The notes beneath the pieces are model-generated. The model ran no database searches. It was not told the origin of the DNA and saw only the letters and a program-made list of their open reading frames with translations. A stretch of DNA of 64,000 bases from CAIKMD01 sp036501365. GTDB taxonomy: Bacteria; Pseudomonadota; Alphaproteobacteria; ATCC43930; CGMCC-115725. The translations under genes and the position numbers were made by a program. This document shows positions 1-7,973 of the stretch, piece after piece; the first letter of the stretch is position 1; the number at the start of each line of letters is the position of its first letter. Location: NCBI GenBank assembly GCA_036501365.1, contig DASYAL010000017.1, positions 1 through 64,000 of the forward strand. The letters are read 5' to 3'.

Positions 1-1627
1 CGAGGCCGTGGAGGCTGAAGCCGCCGGCTGACTCGCCACCGCAGTAAAGGCCGGGGATCACCTGCCCTTTGAGATCGATCACGCGGCAGGCGGCATCGAT
101 GCGCAAGCCGGCGCGGGTGTCGTGTACCACCGGCGTGCACCAGGCGGCATAGAACGGCGGCTTGGCGATCGGATAGCGCGGGCCCGGCTTGCCGAAATCG
201 GAATCGACGCCGTCGGCGACGAAGGTGTTGTAGTTGGTGACGGTCGCGGAGAGATTGCCCGGCGGCATGGCGAGGCGCTGGTGCTTCATCTTGATCGTCG
301 CCGCGAGCGCCTCGATCGTGTCGGCCTTGAAGCAGAAGCCGGCGTCGTAATCGACATGCGGCGGGCTCGGGTCCCATTTCTCGCGCGCGCAGGCGTCGCT
401 GTCGAAGATCGCCCAGATCGGCCCGCCGCCATTCTTGCCGTCGCCGAAGCCCTGCATCGCGGCGTTGAGCCAGTTGTTCGGCTTGTAGCGGATAGTCTCG
501 GCGTTGAGCCAATGGCCGTGCACATAGGGCTTCACCGCGTTGTAGTTGTTGGCGGTGAATTGCTTGCCGGTCTCGTCGTAGAAGCGCTTGCCGAGCATGT
601 TGACGCAGATCACGTCCTGCCAGTCGGCGACGCGCAGGCCGGTGGCGCGGACCTTGTCGAAGACCTTGCTGCCCGGCTGCCAGGCGAGATTGACATAGCC
701 CCATTGCGTGCCGATGCGGCCGGGCTTGGTGATCGCCGCGCCGAATTCCGCCGACTGGTTGAAGAGCCCCCAGAGCGCGGCGCCGACCGCCATCGCCGCG
801 AGCTCGCCGCTCGCGTCCTGATCGGACCACGGCCCGCCGGCGAGGCCGCAATATTCCTCGGTCAAACGCGGATCGAACATGCGGCGGAACTCGACGTTGC
901 CGGTCGAGCCGCCGGTGGCGATGATCACGGCCTTCTTCGCCCGGATATCGAGGCTCTCGCCGCGATGGGTCGCGGCGATGCCGCTGACGCGGCCCGCCGG
1001 GTAAGCATTCAGTCCTTTGGCCTCGCCTCTCTCGCGGTGGAGCGCCGTCATGCGATGCTCGAGCAGGATTTCGACGCCCGCCTTCCGGGCGGCGACTTCA
1101 AGAGGCCGCATCAGCCCGTTGCCGGTCGAATATGTCCGCCGCGCGTCTTCCGCCGCCGGCGCGCCGGTCTGCGCCAGCGGCACGTCGAGCGGCACCGTGT
1201 GCATCTCGCGCGGCACCGAATTGCCGATCGCGCCGCCGCCGCGCTGGTCGGGCGATTTGTCGGCGAACGCCACGCCATGCGCCAGCAGCCACTCGAAGCA
1301 CGGCGCGCTCAGATCGGCATAGGCGCGGATGATCTCGCGGTCGTTGTAGCGATAATCCGGCGCGCCGTTGGGCTCGACCACCGACCAGTCGGTCAGGTCC
1401 TTGAAGACGAGGTCGGCTGTGTCGGCAATCCCGTATTTCTTCTGAACGGAGGTGCCGCCGCCCAGCGGCACGTTGCCGCCCGAGACGATCGCATGGCCGC
1501 CGATATCGGCCTCCGCCTCGAGCAACAGCACCGAGGCGCCCGCCTCGCGCGCCGCGACCGCCGCCGGCAGGCCGCACGCCCCCGCGCCGACCACCACCAC
1601 ATCCGCCTCATGCCGCCACGCCACCAT
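1..1627 (-). CDS. FAD-dependent oxidoreductase, FAD_binding_2 family (3' end outside window)
   Basis: The frame opens at ATG 1627 and stays open to the window edge, giving about 542 residues with the C-terminus missing. The N-terminus carries a Rossmann FAD-binding motif, GAGACG at residues 14-19, followed by an acidic E about 20 residues later. An ATGGSTGN stretch lies in the middle, and CGGESAGGFSLHG lies close to the left edge. That order is typical of the fumarate reductase / 3-ketosteroid dehydrogenase / tricarballylate dehydrogenase superfamily, which runs about 550-580 residues, so only a short tail should be missing. The enzyme probably dehydrogenates or reduces a small carboxylic or cyclic substrate with bound FAD in the cytoplasm. 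No signal peptide is seen. The substrate cannot be told from sequence. It lies 55 nt downstream of the channel gene on the same strand. Confidence 0.85.
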   Translation of the reverse strand, partial: MVAWRHEADVVVVGAGACGLPAAVAAREAGASVLLLEAEADIGGHAIVSGGNVPLGGGTSVQKKYGIADTADLVFKDLTDWSVVEPNGAPDYRYNDREIIRAYADLSAPCFEWLLAHGVAFADKSPDQRGGGAIGNSVPREMHTVPLDVPLAQTGAPAAEDARRTYSTGNGLMRPLEVAARKAGVEILLEHRMTALHRERGEAKGLNAYPAGRVSGIAATHRGESLDIRAKKAVIIATGGSTGNVEFRRMFDPRLTEEYCGLAGGPWSDQDASGELAAMAVGAALWGLFNQSAEFGAAITKPGRIGTQWGYVNLAWQPGSKVFDKVRATGLRVADWQDVICVNMLGKRFYDETGKQFTANNYNAVKPYVHGHWLNAETIRYKPNNWLNAAMQGFGDGKNGGGPIWAIFDSDACAREKWDPSPPHVDYDAGFCFKADTIEALAATIKMKHQRLAMPPGNLSATVTNYNTFVADGVDSDFGKPGPRYPIAKPPFYAAWCTPVVHDTRAGLRIDAACRVIDLKGQVIPGLYCGGESAGGFSLHGL

Positions 1628-1682
1628 CACCCCGCCCCTCGCCCTATGCTCGAACCCGTTCGCATCGTCCTCATTGCAACCC

Positions 1683-2507
1683 TCAGCTCCGCCGCGCCGC
1701 CTTCTCGGCGAGCACCGCGACCAACAGGCCGAGCGTCAGATAGCCGAGGATCACCTCGCACGCCGCGACCGCCTCGCCGAGATGGGTGCGCGGATAGACA
1801 TCGCCGAAGCCCAAGGTCATGTAGGTCGTGATCGAGAAGTAATAGGCGGTGAAGCCGGCCGGGCAGATCTTGTCCTGGCCGCAGCTCGGCAGCACCAGCA
1901 TGTCGGGGACGAGATAGTAGATCGTCCCGAAGAAGAAGATGAGCAGCGCCGCGACCAGGAAGACGCGCAGGATGCTGCGCCCGTAATCGAACAGGCCCCA
2001 GACCTTGAACAGCAGGCTCAGCGCCGGCTTGCCGTGCCAATGCACTTCGAGCGTGTCGAGATAGTCCTGATCGGCGGCGTCGCGCCGGAAGAGCGCATTG
2101 CCGTAGGCGGAATCGAGGCCGCGGATGCCGTGATACTTGCCGCGCATCCGCTTCCGGTCCCAGACGATATGCGCGACATTGGCGCCGTCGAACCGGGCGC
2201 AGCTGAAATCGGCGCCGGTGACCTCGGTCCCGAGCAGCGACGCGCCGCTAAGATCGGCCCAGCCGAGATCGGCGTCGTCGAGCCGCGCGGCGTTGAGATT
2301 GGCGCCAGCGAGATGGGCGCCGAAGAGCTGCGCGCCGGTCAGGTCGGCGCCGCCGAGATGCGCGCCTTCGAGCTGCGCCTTCAAGAGATTGGCGCCCGGC
2401 AGATCGGCCTGGGCGAGATCGATCGTGATCTCGGGATGGGCGGCGCGCCAGGCATTCCATGCCGCCACTCCGCTCCTGATCAGCGCCAGCTGTTCCTGAT
2501 CCGCCAT
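1683..2507 (-). CDS. Pentapeptide-repeat protein fused to a two-TM potassium channel domain
   Basis: This is a 274-residue protein. Residues 30-110 are pentapeptide repeats of the A(D/N)LxxA type, which fold as a right-handed quadrilateral beta-helix. They are followed by a linker, a hydrophobic helix at 178-200, a pore loop with the filter TLGFGD at 231-236, and a second helix at 247-268. The filter matches the K+ signature T-x-G-(Y/F)-G-D, so the C-terminal half is an Ion_trans_2-type pore that presumably assembles as a tetramer in the inner membrane. The repeat domain would be a cytoplasmic sensor or scaffold in the place where RCK or cyclic-nucleotide domains usually sit on bacterial channels. 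No voltage-sensor helices are present. The ion selectivity is inferred from the filter only. Confidence 0.9.
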   Translation of the reverse strand: MADQEQLALIRSGVAAWNAWRAAHPEITIDLAQADLPGANLLKAQLEGAHLGGADLTGAQLFGAHLAGANLNAARLDDADLGWADLSGASLLGTEVTGADFSCARFDGANVAHIVWDRKRMRGKYHGIRGLDSAYGNALFRRDAADQDYLDTLEVHWHGKPALSLLFKVWGLFDYGRSILRVFLVAALLIFFFGTIYYLVPDMLVLPSCGQDKICPAGFTAYYFSITTYMTLGFGDVYPRTHLGEAVAACEVILGYLTLGLLVAVLAEKAARRS

Positions 2508-2538
2508 CGTCCGCTGACGATCCCCCGACCGCCGTTTG

Positions 2539-2772
2539 CTACTGCGGCTTCTCTAGCACAAAGACCAGCACGCCGCCCGCCTCTTCGCGCTGCTCCAAGA
2601 GCCGCGCGCCGGTGGTCCGGCAGAAATGCTTGAAGTCCTCGACCGCGCCGGGATCGGTCGCGAGCACCTGCATCACCGCGCCCGGCGCCAGCGCCTTGAG
2701 CGCCTTGCGCGCCTTGAGGACCGGCAGCGGGCATTTCATGCCCTTGGTGTCGACGATGAGCGGATCGGCCAT
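2539..2772 (-). CDS. tusA: TusA-family sulfurtransferase
   Basis: A 77-residue protein starting at ATG 2772. The longer open frame upstream has no homology-like content and was discarded. The N-terminus has the family signature KCPLPVLKA, with the sulfur-carrying cysteine at residue 14, followed by the compact beta-alpha-beta fold (LATDPGAVEDF, then a C-terminal strand). TusA-like proteins relay persulfide sulfur in the cytoplasm, for example to tRNA 2-thiouridylation or molybdenum cofactor enzymes. The molybdenum hydroxylase pair at 52 kb is a possible consumer, but that is only an inference. The gene is 31 nt upstream of the channel gene on the same strand. Confidence 0.85.
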   Translation of the reverse strand: MADPLIVDTKGMKCPLPVLKARKALKALAPGAVMQVLATDPGAVEDFKHFCRTTGARLLEQREEAGGVLVFVLEKPQ

Positions 2773-2968
2773 GAGGCGATTATAGCGCGGAACCCGGGCC
2801 GATTTCCGGGCGCCGCGGGCGGGGGCCGGCCGGTTCCGCCGCATTGTGGCAAGCCCGTCGCAAAGCATCACATTTTGCCGCGCTCTGCCGCGACAAATCC
2901 CGATCGCGACATGAAAACGTGACAAGCGGCCGGTAAAACTCAAGCATCGAGCAACGGGGAGCTTAAGT

Positions 2969-3121
2969 ATGCGTAGCACCAAGACCAAGAAGATCGAGAC
3001 CGCCGCCCGCGCCAATCGCAGCAACGACGAAGCGACCAGCCGGCGCCTGATGCAGGCGATGACCGCCTTCATGGCAGCGAGCGCCGCAGACCAGACCGGG
3101 GCCGCCCAGCAGGCGGCGTAG
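2969..3121 (+). CDS. Small basic hypothetical protein
   Basis: A 50-residue reading frame from ATG 2969, preceded by GGGGAG with a usable spacing. The first half is rich in Lys, Arg, Thr and Asn (MRSTKTKKIET...), and the second half is an Ala, Met and Gln-rich amphipathic stretch. No family is recognised. The last codons overlap a GC hairpin followed by a T-rich tract, which would be a natural transcript end. Support comes from the ribosome site, the lack of any overlapping gene and the terminator. It could still be non-coding. Confidence 0.45.
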   Translation: MRSTKTKKIETAARANRSNDEATSRRLMQAMTAFMAASAADQTGAAQQAA

Positions 3122-3130
3122 TTCCTTTTT
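3101..3130 (+). terminator. Rho-independent terminator-like hairpin
   Basis: GCCGCC (3101-3106) pairs with GGCGGC (3112-3117) across a five-base loop, followed within a few bases by a T-rich run. It overlaps the 3' end of the small gene at 2969. Confidence 0.45.
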
Positions 3131-3141
3131 CTTTTTTCTTT

Positions 3142-3214
3142 CGTCACCCCGGCGAAAGCCGGGGTCCAGCGGCGCGATGGTTGCCCTGGAATTCCCGCTT
3201 ACGCGGGAATGACG
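3142..3214. repeat. Palindromic interspersed element (first family)
   Basis: Two nested hairpins, CCCCGGC-GAAA-GCCGGGG and CCCGC-TTAC-GCGGG, lie between terminal CGTCA and TGACG. This is a common intergenic repeat design in alphaproteobacteria. It occupies the gene-free stretch 3122-3452 together with the element at 3281-3390. No gene was seen in that stretch. Confidence 0.7.
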
Positions 3215-3280
3215 AGTTAAATCGCGAATTCCCTCGCTCGCGGCCGAGCGTTTCGCTGGTCAATGCCCGGATAAAATCTG

Positions 3281-3390
3281 CCTCAGCCTGAGCGAAGTCG
3301 AAGGCCGCAGGATGCCCTTGCAGCATTGCAAATCGGGCGCGCGTCCTTCGACTACGGCTTCGACAAGCTCAGCCTCCGCGCAGGATGAGG
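3281..3390. repeat. CCTGAGCG...GTCGAAGG interspersed repeat
   Basis: Contains CCTCAGCCTGAGCGAAGTCG at 3281 and the inverted form, with CCTTCGACTACGGCTTCGAC and GCGCAGGATGAGG, to 3390. It is the same family as the elements at 10208, 11041, 16699-17131, 17436-18236 and 41146. It lies upstream of no obvious promoter and is best read as a non-coding repeat. Confidence 0.7.
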
Positions 3391-3452
3391 AAATGAGGAG
3401 TCCCGACTCCTAACGTCCCCAGCGCGCGTCGCCGCCCGGCGCATCGCGCCGC

Positions 3453-4490
3453 TCATGTCCCCGGCAGGGGAACGACATAGCGCTTGTCGATGATCTTCTC
3501 GCCGTCGACTTCGGGCTTCACCATGCCCTGCGCTTTGTACCATTCGATCTGATGCATCACATCGGCGACGTTGAGCCGGCCTTGCGCGTCGAGATGGACG
3601 AGGCCGAGCTTCATCGCCGCGACCGGCACATCGGTATATTTGGCGATGATCGCATAGGTCGCATCCGCCGTCGGCCCGTCATGCGGGCGCTCGTCGGGAC
3701 CGGTGAAGGCGTCGTGATAATCGCGCGTGCCGGCGAGATAGACGCGCAGGAAGCGTTCGACGAGATCGGGCTTGTTGTCGGCGGTCTTGGCGCCGGTCAT
3801 CACCACCGCGATCTGCATCCGCATCTCGTCGCTGATCCAGGCGAGGTTGTGGAGCTTGTCGCCGCCGATCGCCGACCGCGAGACCGAGAGCGGCGGGATG
3901 CCGGTATCGGCGCCGCCGCTGACGAGCGCCGCGACCATGTTGGGAAAGCTCCCGGTCGGCATCATGCGCAGGCTGCGGTAATCGAAGCCGTATTTCGCCG
4001 CGAGCACGCCGAGATCGTATTGCTGCAAGGTGCCGGCGGCGGTGATGGCGAAGGAATGGCCGCCGAAATCCTTGAGGCTCTTCAGCCCGCCGGCATAAGC
4101 CTGGTTGGAGACGGCGACGAGCAGCCCCTTGAAGCCCGGGCTTTCATCGCCATCGGCGGCGATGATGCGCATCGCGCCCTGGTTCGCGGTGTTGAAGAAG
4201 CCGGCGCTGTTGGCGGCGAGGCCGAAATCCAAATCGCCCGACATGATGCCTTGCGGGATGAGGATCGGCGAATCGAAGAACACCGGCTCGGCGGTAAGGC
4301 CTTCCTTGGCGAAATAGCCTTTCTCCAGCGCGATCATGATCGGGCCGCAGGCGCTGACCTTCAAGACGCCGATCTTGATGGTCTCGGCCTGGGCGGCCGC
4401 CCCGAGCCCGGCAAGGCCGAGCGCGGCAAGGCCGAAGAGCCCGGCAAGACCAATAAGCGCGGCGGCGAGCGATGTCGTGAAGGCGCGCAT
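3453..4490 (-). CDS. ABC transporter substrate-binding protein (NMT1/SsuA type)
   Basis: A 345-residue protein with a strong Sec signal peptide: positively charged start, long Leu/Ala/Gly core, and AQA at about 33-35. The mature chain begins ETIKIGVLKV and carries the type II periplasmic binding fold of the NMT1/SsuA/TauA group (ALEKGYFAKEGL, LDFGLAANSAGFF, SNQAYAGGLKSLKD). The start is supported by GGGGATAGGGG just before ATG 4490. No permease or ATPase gene is adjacent, so it must work with a transporter encoded elsewhere or act as a sensor. It closely resembles the binding protein at 51166-52176 (shared SNQAYA-GLKSLKD block). The ligand is unknown. Sulfonates, nitrate-like anions or pyrimidine-type ligands are all possible in this family. 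Confidence 0.85.
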   Translation of the reverse strand: MRAFTTSLAAALIGLAGLFGLAALGLAGLGAAAQAETIKIGVLKVSACGPIMIALEKGYFAKEGLTAEPVFFDSPILIPQGIMSGDLDFGLAANSAGFFNTANQGAMRIIAADGDESPGFKGLLVAVSNQAYAGGLKSLKDFGGHSFAITAAGTLQQYDLGVLAAKYGFDYRSLRMMPTGSFPNMVAALVSGGADTGIPPLSVSRSAIGGDKLHNLAWISDEMRMQIAVVMTGAKTADNKPDLVERFLRVYLAGTRDYHDAFTGPDERPHDGPTADATYAIIAKYTDVPVAAMKLGLVHLDAQGRLNVADVMHQIEWYKAQGMVKPEVDGEKIIDKRYVVPLPGT

Positions 4491-4664
4491 CCCCTATCCC
4501 CCTTTTTGTCGTTGCCGCGATTGTGGGCTCGCGGCGCGCTCCGAAGCAAGACGGGCCGGGAAGCAAGACGGGCCCGGAAGCACGAGGCGCCCGGCGGCGA
4601 GCGCGCGGCATCAACTTCGCGCGATATCGGGTAAGCGCCCGATCCCGGCATCGGGCGATACGGC

Positions 4665-4670
4665 TATAAT
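4665..4670 (+). promoter_or_regulatory. Candidate -10 element TATAAT
   Basis: A perfect TATAAT lies 57 bases before the chosen start of the OmpA-like gene. No convincing -35 hexamer was seen 16-18 bases upstream. Confidence 0.35.
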
Positions 4671-4726
4671 GAGCGCGCTTGACGATCCGATGGCCGCCGC
4701 TTGCTGGCGTGGGAGGAAGCCGCATC

Positions 4727-5428
4727 ATGATCGAGCGATTAAGATTCTGGCGTGTGGTCCTGGCGGCGGCGCTCGCTCTCGCGGCGCTCGGCGGGAGCGG
4801 CAGCGCGCTCGCGCGCGGCGGCGGCGGTTTCCGCGGCGGCGGTTTCCATGGCGGCGGTTTCCATGGCGGCGGTTTCCATGGCGGCTGCTGTTTCGGCGGC
4901 GCGTTCTTCGGCTTCGGCTCTCCCTATTACGGCTACGCGCCCTATTACCCGCCTTATTACTATCCGCCTTACCCCTCCTCTTCGCCCTATCCCTATTATC
5001 CGCCGCCCGGCTATTCGCCGGCGCCCGGCGGTTACCCCACGCCGCCCGCGGCCGCGGCCGAGCCCGGCCATGTCGTCTATTTCGCCTTGGGCAGCGATGG
5101 CCTCGACGCCGCGGCGGTCGGCGCGGTCCAGCAAGCGGCCGCCGATTTCCACGCGGTCCAACAAAGTAATGGGGGCGGCAACAAGCCGGTGTCGGTGATC
5201 GGCTTCACCGACAGTTCGGGCTCCGCCGCGGCGAATGACGAGCTCTCGCGCCGGCGCTGCGAGGCGGTGAAGGCGGCGCTGATCCGCGACGGCGTTCCCG
5301 CTCAGGCGATCGCTCTTTCCTGGCATGGCGAAAACCACGCCGCGATCCCGACGCCGAACGGCGCGCCCGAGCCGCAGAACCGGCGCGTCGTGATCCTGGT
5401 CGGCGTGCCGACGCCGCCGGTGAGCTAG
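4727..5428 (+). CDS. OmpA-like envelope protein with Gly/His and Tyr/Pro-rich linker
   Basis: A 233-residue protein from ATG 4727, where GGGAGG precedes the codon. A non-ATG start 48 bases upstream lacks a ribosome site. A signal peptide (about 1-29, ALA-R) is followed by GGGFH-type repeats (about 30-53), a Cys-Cys pair, then a long Tyr/Pro-rich linker (about 66-108). The C-terminal 115 residues look like an OmpA/MotB peptidoglycan-binding domain, with VVYFALGSDGL, GFTDSSGSAAANDELSRRRCEAV and NRRVVI holding the conserved Asp and Arg that bind diaminopimelate. It probably sits in the periplasm or outer membrane and tethers to the wall. What the flexible N-terminal half binds is unknown. Metal binding by the His repeats is only a guess. 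Confidence 0.8.
   Translation: MIERLRFWRVVLAAALALAALGGSGSALARGGGGFRGGGFHGGGFHGGGFHGGCCFGGAFFGFGSPYYGYAPYYPPYYYPPYPSSSPYPYYPPPGYSPAPGGYPTPPAAAAEPGHVVYFALGSDGLDAAAVGAVQQAAADFHAVQQSNGGGNKPVSVIGFTDSSGSAAANDELSRRRCEAVKAALIRDGVPAQAIALSWHGENHAAIPTPNGAPEPQNRRVVILVGVPTPPVS
4826..4885 (+). repeat. Four 15-bp in-frame tandem units
   Basis: Units GGTTTCCatGGCGGC start at 4826, 4841, 4856 and 4871. The last three are identical and the first differs by two bases. They encode the Gly-Gly-Gly-Phe-His repeats, and their near identity marks the tract as a probable slippage site. Confidence 0.8.
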
Positions 5429-5437
5429 CCCCGCGCC

Positions 5438-6511
5438 TCAGAACCCGATCTTCGGCGTCTCGAGCGGGCTTTGGACGCCGGGATTGAACAGCTCGGCGAT
5501 GGTGTAGTCGGCCTTGCGCGCCGGCGGCGCGAGACCCGCGACCTTCGCCGCCGCGCACGCCTCGTCGTAATCGAGCGGCCGGCATTTGATCATGCCGAAG
5601 CAGCGGCCGGGGCGCAGCAGCGCCTCGTCGACCTTCTTGAAGTCGTCGAGATTGGTGGTGAAGATCACCTTCTTGTTCGGAAACTTGATCAGCCCGTCGG
5701 AGACGTTGAGGAAGCGGGCGATCATCTTGTTGCCCTCGCGGCTGCGGCTGCCGAGGATCGTGTCGGCGTCCTCGATCACGAACACGTTCTGCACGTCGCC
5801 GGTGAGGAAATCGACGAAGATCGAATCCGAGCTCAAGAGCTTTTCTTCATAGGTGACGGCGGCGTTCATGCCGTATTCGAGCAGCAGCCAGCGGATCAGC
5901 GAGGTCTTGCCGGTGCCGGGCGGGCCCGAGAGGAACAGCAGCGAGGAGCTGCTGGCGAGGAAACCGTCGAAATAAGCGCGCAAGCCCCCTTTGATCCAGG
6001 GATAAAATTCGTCATGCACCGGCGGCGACGGGTCGAGGATGACGCTCGACGCGCGCGTGTCATCGCCCGACATGAAATGCCAGGTGACGGTCGGCAGATG
6101 CTTCTTGCCGATGCGCTCCTGCAGGACCTCGCTGAGGCTCTTCACCTTCGCGCGGTCGGTGCCGTAGATCGCGACCGAGAAATAAGAGCGCCGCGTCGTG
6201 AACGGATCGCCGTGGCTGGCGCAGTGCACGCCGACCACCATCTCGACCTTCTGCGGCAATTGGCCGATGCGCAGGACGCAGGTCTCGGCATCGACATCGA
6301 CCGCCCAGCAATCGCGCTTCGGCGAACCGTGCACCGCGAGCGCCGCCGCCTTGACGATGTCCGTCACCTCGACGCGCGAGGCATCGAGCGTATAGCTGCG
6401 CTCGACGATCGAGATGTCGCTTTGCGCGCTGTCGACGAATTCGAGCGCGGCGGCGACGCCAAGCTCGTGGAGCCGCGTCTGGAGGCGGCGATCGGGCAGG
6501 AATTTTGTCAT
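5438..6511 (-). CDS. AAA+ ATPase (BCS1-like central domain)
   Basis: A 357-residue protein. The N-terminal 150 residues match no family I can name. The AAA+ module has Walker A GPPGTGKTS at 196-204, Walker B VFVIEDAD at 243-250, sensor-1 FTTN at about 284-287 and an arginine pair LLRPGR at about 298-303. The arrangement of a short N-domain, a single AAA+ core and an ALLRPGR box resembles BCS1-like and phage-borne AAA+ ATPases. It should form a hexameric ATP-driven remodeller. No transmembrane segment is seen, so it is probably cytoplasmic. It stands alone, convergent with the OmpA-like gene 9 bases away, and no partner or substrate gene is adjacent. Confidence 0.8.
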   Translation of the reverse strand: MTKFLPDRRLQTRLHELGVAAALEFVDSAQSDISIVERSYTLDASRVEVTDIVKAAALAVHGSPKRDCWAVDVDAETCVLRIGQLPQKVEMVVGVHCASHGDPFTTRRSYFSVAIYGTDRAKVKSLSEVLQERIGKKHLPTVTWHFMSGDDTRASSVILDPSPPVHDEFYPWIKGGLRAYFDGFLASSSSLLFLSGPPGTGKTSLIRWLLLEYGMNAAVTYEEKLLSSDSIFVDFLTGDVQNVFVIEDADTILGSRSREGNKMIARFLNVSDGLIKFPNKKVIFTTNLDDFKKVDEALLRPGRCFGMIKCRPLDYDEACAAAKVAGLAPPARKADYTIAELFNPGVQSPLETPKIGF

Positions 6512-6632
6512 CGGGCAGTATAGGCGGCGCGGCGGCGCGGGTCACGCGGCCCCCGTCTGAGGCCTGGATCGCCGGGCTTTTGGGTGTCATCGTGAAGCGC
6601 CGACCTCCCGCGACCGATCGAAGGCAATCGCC

Positions 6633-6974
6633 ATGACAACCATCCGGACGAAACGGTTTGCTCGCCTCGCTTATGCGCTCGCCGCGCTGACGCTGAGCTT
6701 CGTCGCGACCGCGCCGGCGCGCGCGGACGATTTCCCGAGCGATGTGAAACGCACCTTCCAGACCGACATCCCGCATTTCTTCCAGGACGACATTCCCTGC
6801 GCTTTCGGCGGTCAGCCGACGAGCGGCACCAAGACGTCGTGCAAATCCGCCACGCACAAGGCGAAGCCCGCCGCGCAAAAGCACCGCGCCGCTCCCGCAA
6901 AGAAGCCCGCGGTGCCGGCGGCGAAGCAGCCAGCCGACGCGCCGACGACGACGACGCCAAGCGCCGGCCAATAG
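6633..6974 (+). CDS. Secreted Ala/Lys/Pro-rich hypothetical protein
   Basis: A 113-residue protein with a clear signal peptide (APARA cleaved before DDF at about 31/32). A conserved-looking middle follows (DIPHFFQDDIPCAFGG, with two cysteines at about 56 and 69), then a low-complexity tail rich in Ala, Lys, Pro and Thr. The tail resembles flexible periplasmic linkers. No known domain was recognised. It is divergent from the AAA+ gene and convergent with the SDR gene 15 bases downstream. Confidence 0.65.
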   Translation: MTTIRTKRFARLAYALAALTLSFVATAPARADDFPSDVKRTFQTDIPHFFQDDIPCAFGGQPTSGTKTSCKSATHKAKPAAQKHRAAPAKKPAVPAAKQPADAPTTTTPSAGQ

Positions 6975-6989
6975 CGCGGCAGCGCGCGC

Positions 6990-7796
6990 TCAGACCAGCG
7001 CCGCGTCCCAGCCGCCGTCATGCGCGATCACCTGCCCGGTCAGGTAGTGCGAGGCGTCGCTCGCGAGATAGACCGCGAGGCCGACGAGATCGTCGGGCAC
7101 GCCGCGATGGCCCATCGGGATGCGCTGGTGGATCGCCTTCTCGAACTCGGCGAGCTGCTCCGGCGTGGTCGCGGCGCGGCGCTCGGCGCCGAGCGCGGTG
7201 CCGCCGTGCCAGCCGGGCGCGATCGCGTTGACGCGGATCTGCTCTTTCGCATATTCGGCCGCGACCTGGCGGGTGAAGCCGACGAGCCCGGCTTTCGCCG
7301 TCGAATAGCTGACCTGGAGCGCGGGAAAGCCCGGGTAATAGCCGCGCAGCGCCGCGACCGAGGCGATGTTGATGATCGAGCCCGGGCCGGGCAGCATCAG
7401 CTTCAGCGCCGCGCGCGTCGAGAGGAAGACGCCGCGCAGATTGACCGCCATCAGCCGGTCCCAATCCGCGGTCGAGAACTCATGCGTGCGGCCGCTGGCG
7501 GTGGCGATGCCGGCGTTGTTGACGAGGATGTCGACGCGGCCATAGCGCGCCGCGATGTCGCGCCACGCCGCATCGACCGAGGCCTCGTCGGCGACGTCGT
7601 TATGGAGCGCCTCGGCCGCGAGCCGCGATTGCTTGGCGAGCGAGGCGGTCTCCTCCGCGCCGGCGAGGTTCTTGTCGGCGCAGATCACCGTCGCGCCGAA
7701 GGCGGCGAGCCCCAGCGCGAAAGAGCGGCCGAGCCCGTTCCCCGCGCCCGTCACCACCGCCACCTTGCCGTCCATGCGAAAGAGCCTGTCGAACAT
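6990..7796 (-). CDS. SDR family NAD(P)-dependent oxidoreductase
   Basis: A 268-residue classical short-chain dehydrogenase starting at ATG 7796. An upstream in-frame extension has no SDR content. It has the cofactor motif TGAGNGLG at 16-23, NNAG at 93-96, and the catalytic Ser146, Tyr164 and Lys168 (YSTAK). The C-terminus, GQVIAHDGGW, is typical of the FabG/gluconate 5-dehydrogenase branch. An acidic D41 after the second strand favours NAD over NADP. It presumably oxidises or reduces a hydroxyl/keto group on a small molecule. It is divergent from the VOC gene at 7974, and the two may act on one pathway, but nothing in the sequence proves this. Confidence 0.88.
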   Translation of the reverse strand: MFDRLFRMDGKVAVVTGAGNGLGRSFALGLAAFGATVICADKNLAGAEETASLAKQSRLAAEALHNDVADEASVDAAWRDIAARYGRVDILVNNAGIATASGRTHEFSTADWDRLMAVNLRGVFLSTRAALKLMLPGPGSIINIASVAALRGYYPGFPALQVSYSTAKAGLVGFTRQVAAEYAKEQIRVNAIAPGWHGGTALGAERRAATTPEQLAEFEKAIHQRIPMGHRGVPDDLVGLAVYLASDASHYLTGQVIAHDGGWDAALV

Positions 7797-7973
7797 GGGT
7801 GAGCGCCTTTCATATTTCCCTCGCCATCGACGATGATAGCGGACAGACTGGGCGCAGCGCTGGCGGGACGCTTCCCGATGCGCGGGTGCGAGGCGCATCA
7901 TTCCGCCTCGGCGGTGCCGCTGTCCGCGAGGGCGGGGAAGATCCGAAGGATCGATCAATAGGAGGACGGGGTC

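Noticed and set aside
122..1831. A long plus-strand frame opposite the flavoprotein
   Set aside because: The minus strand carries a FAD motif and a natural enzyme sequence throughout. The plus-strand product is compositionally biased.
3142..3390. Short frames in the repeat stretch near 3.2-3.4 kb
   Set aside because: They only read through palindromic repeats and have no start signals.
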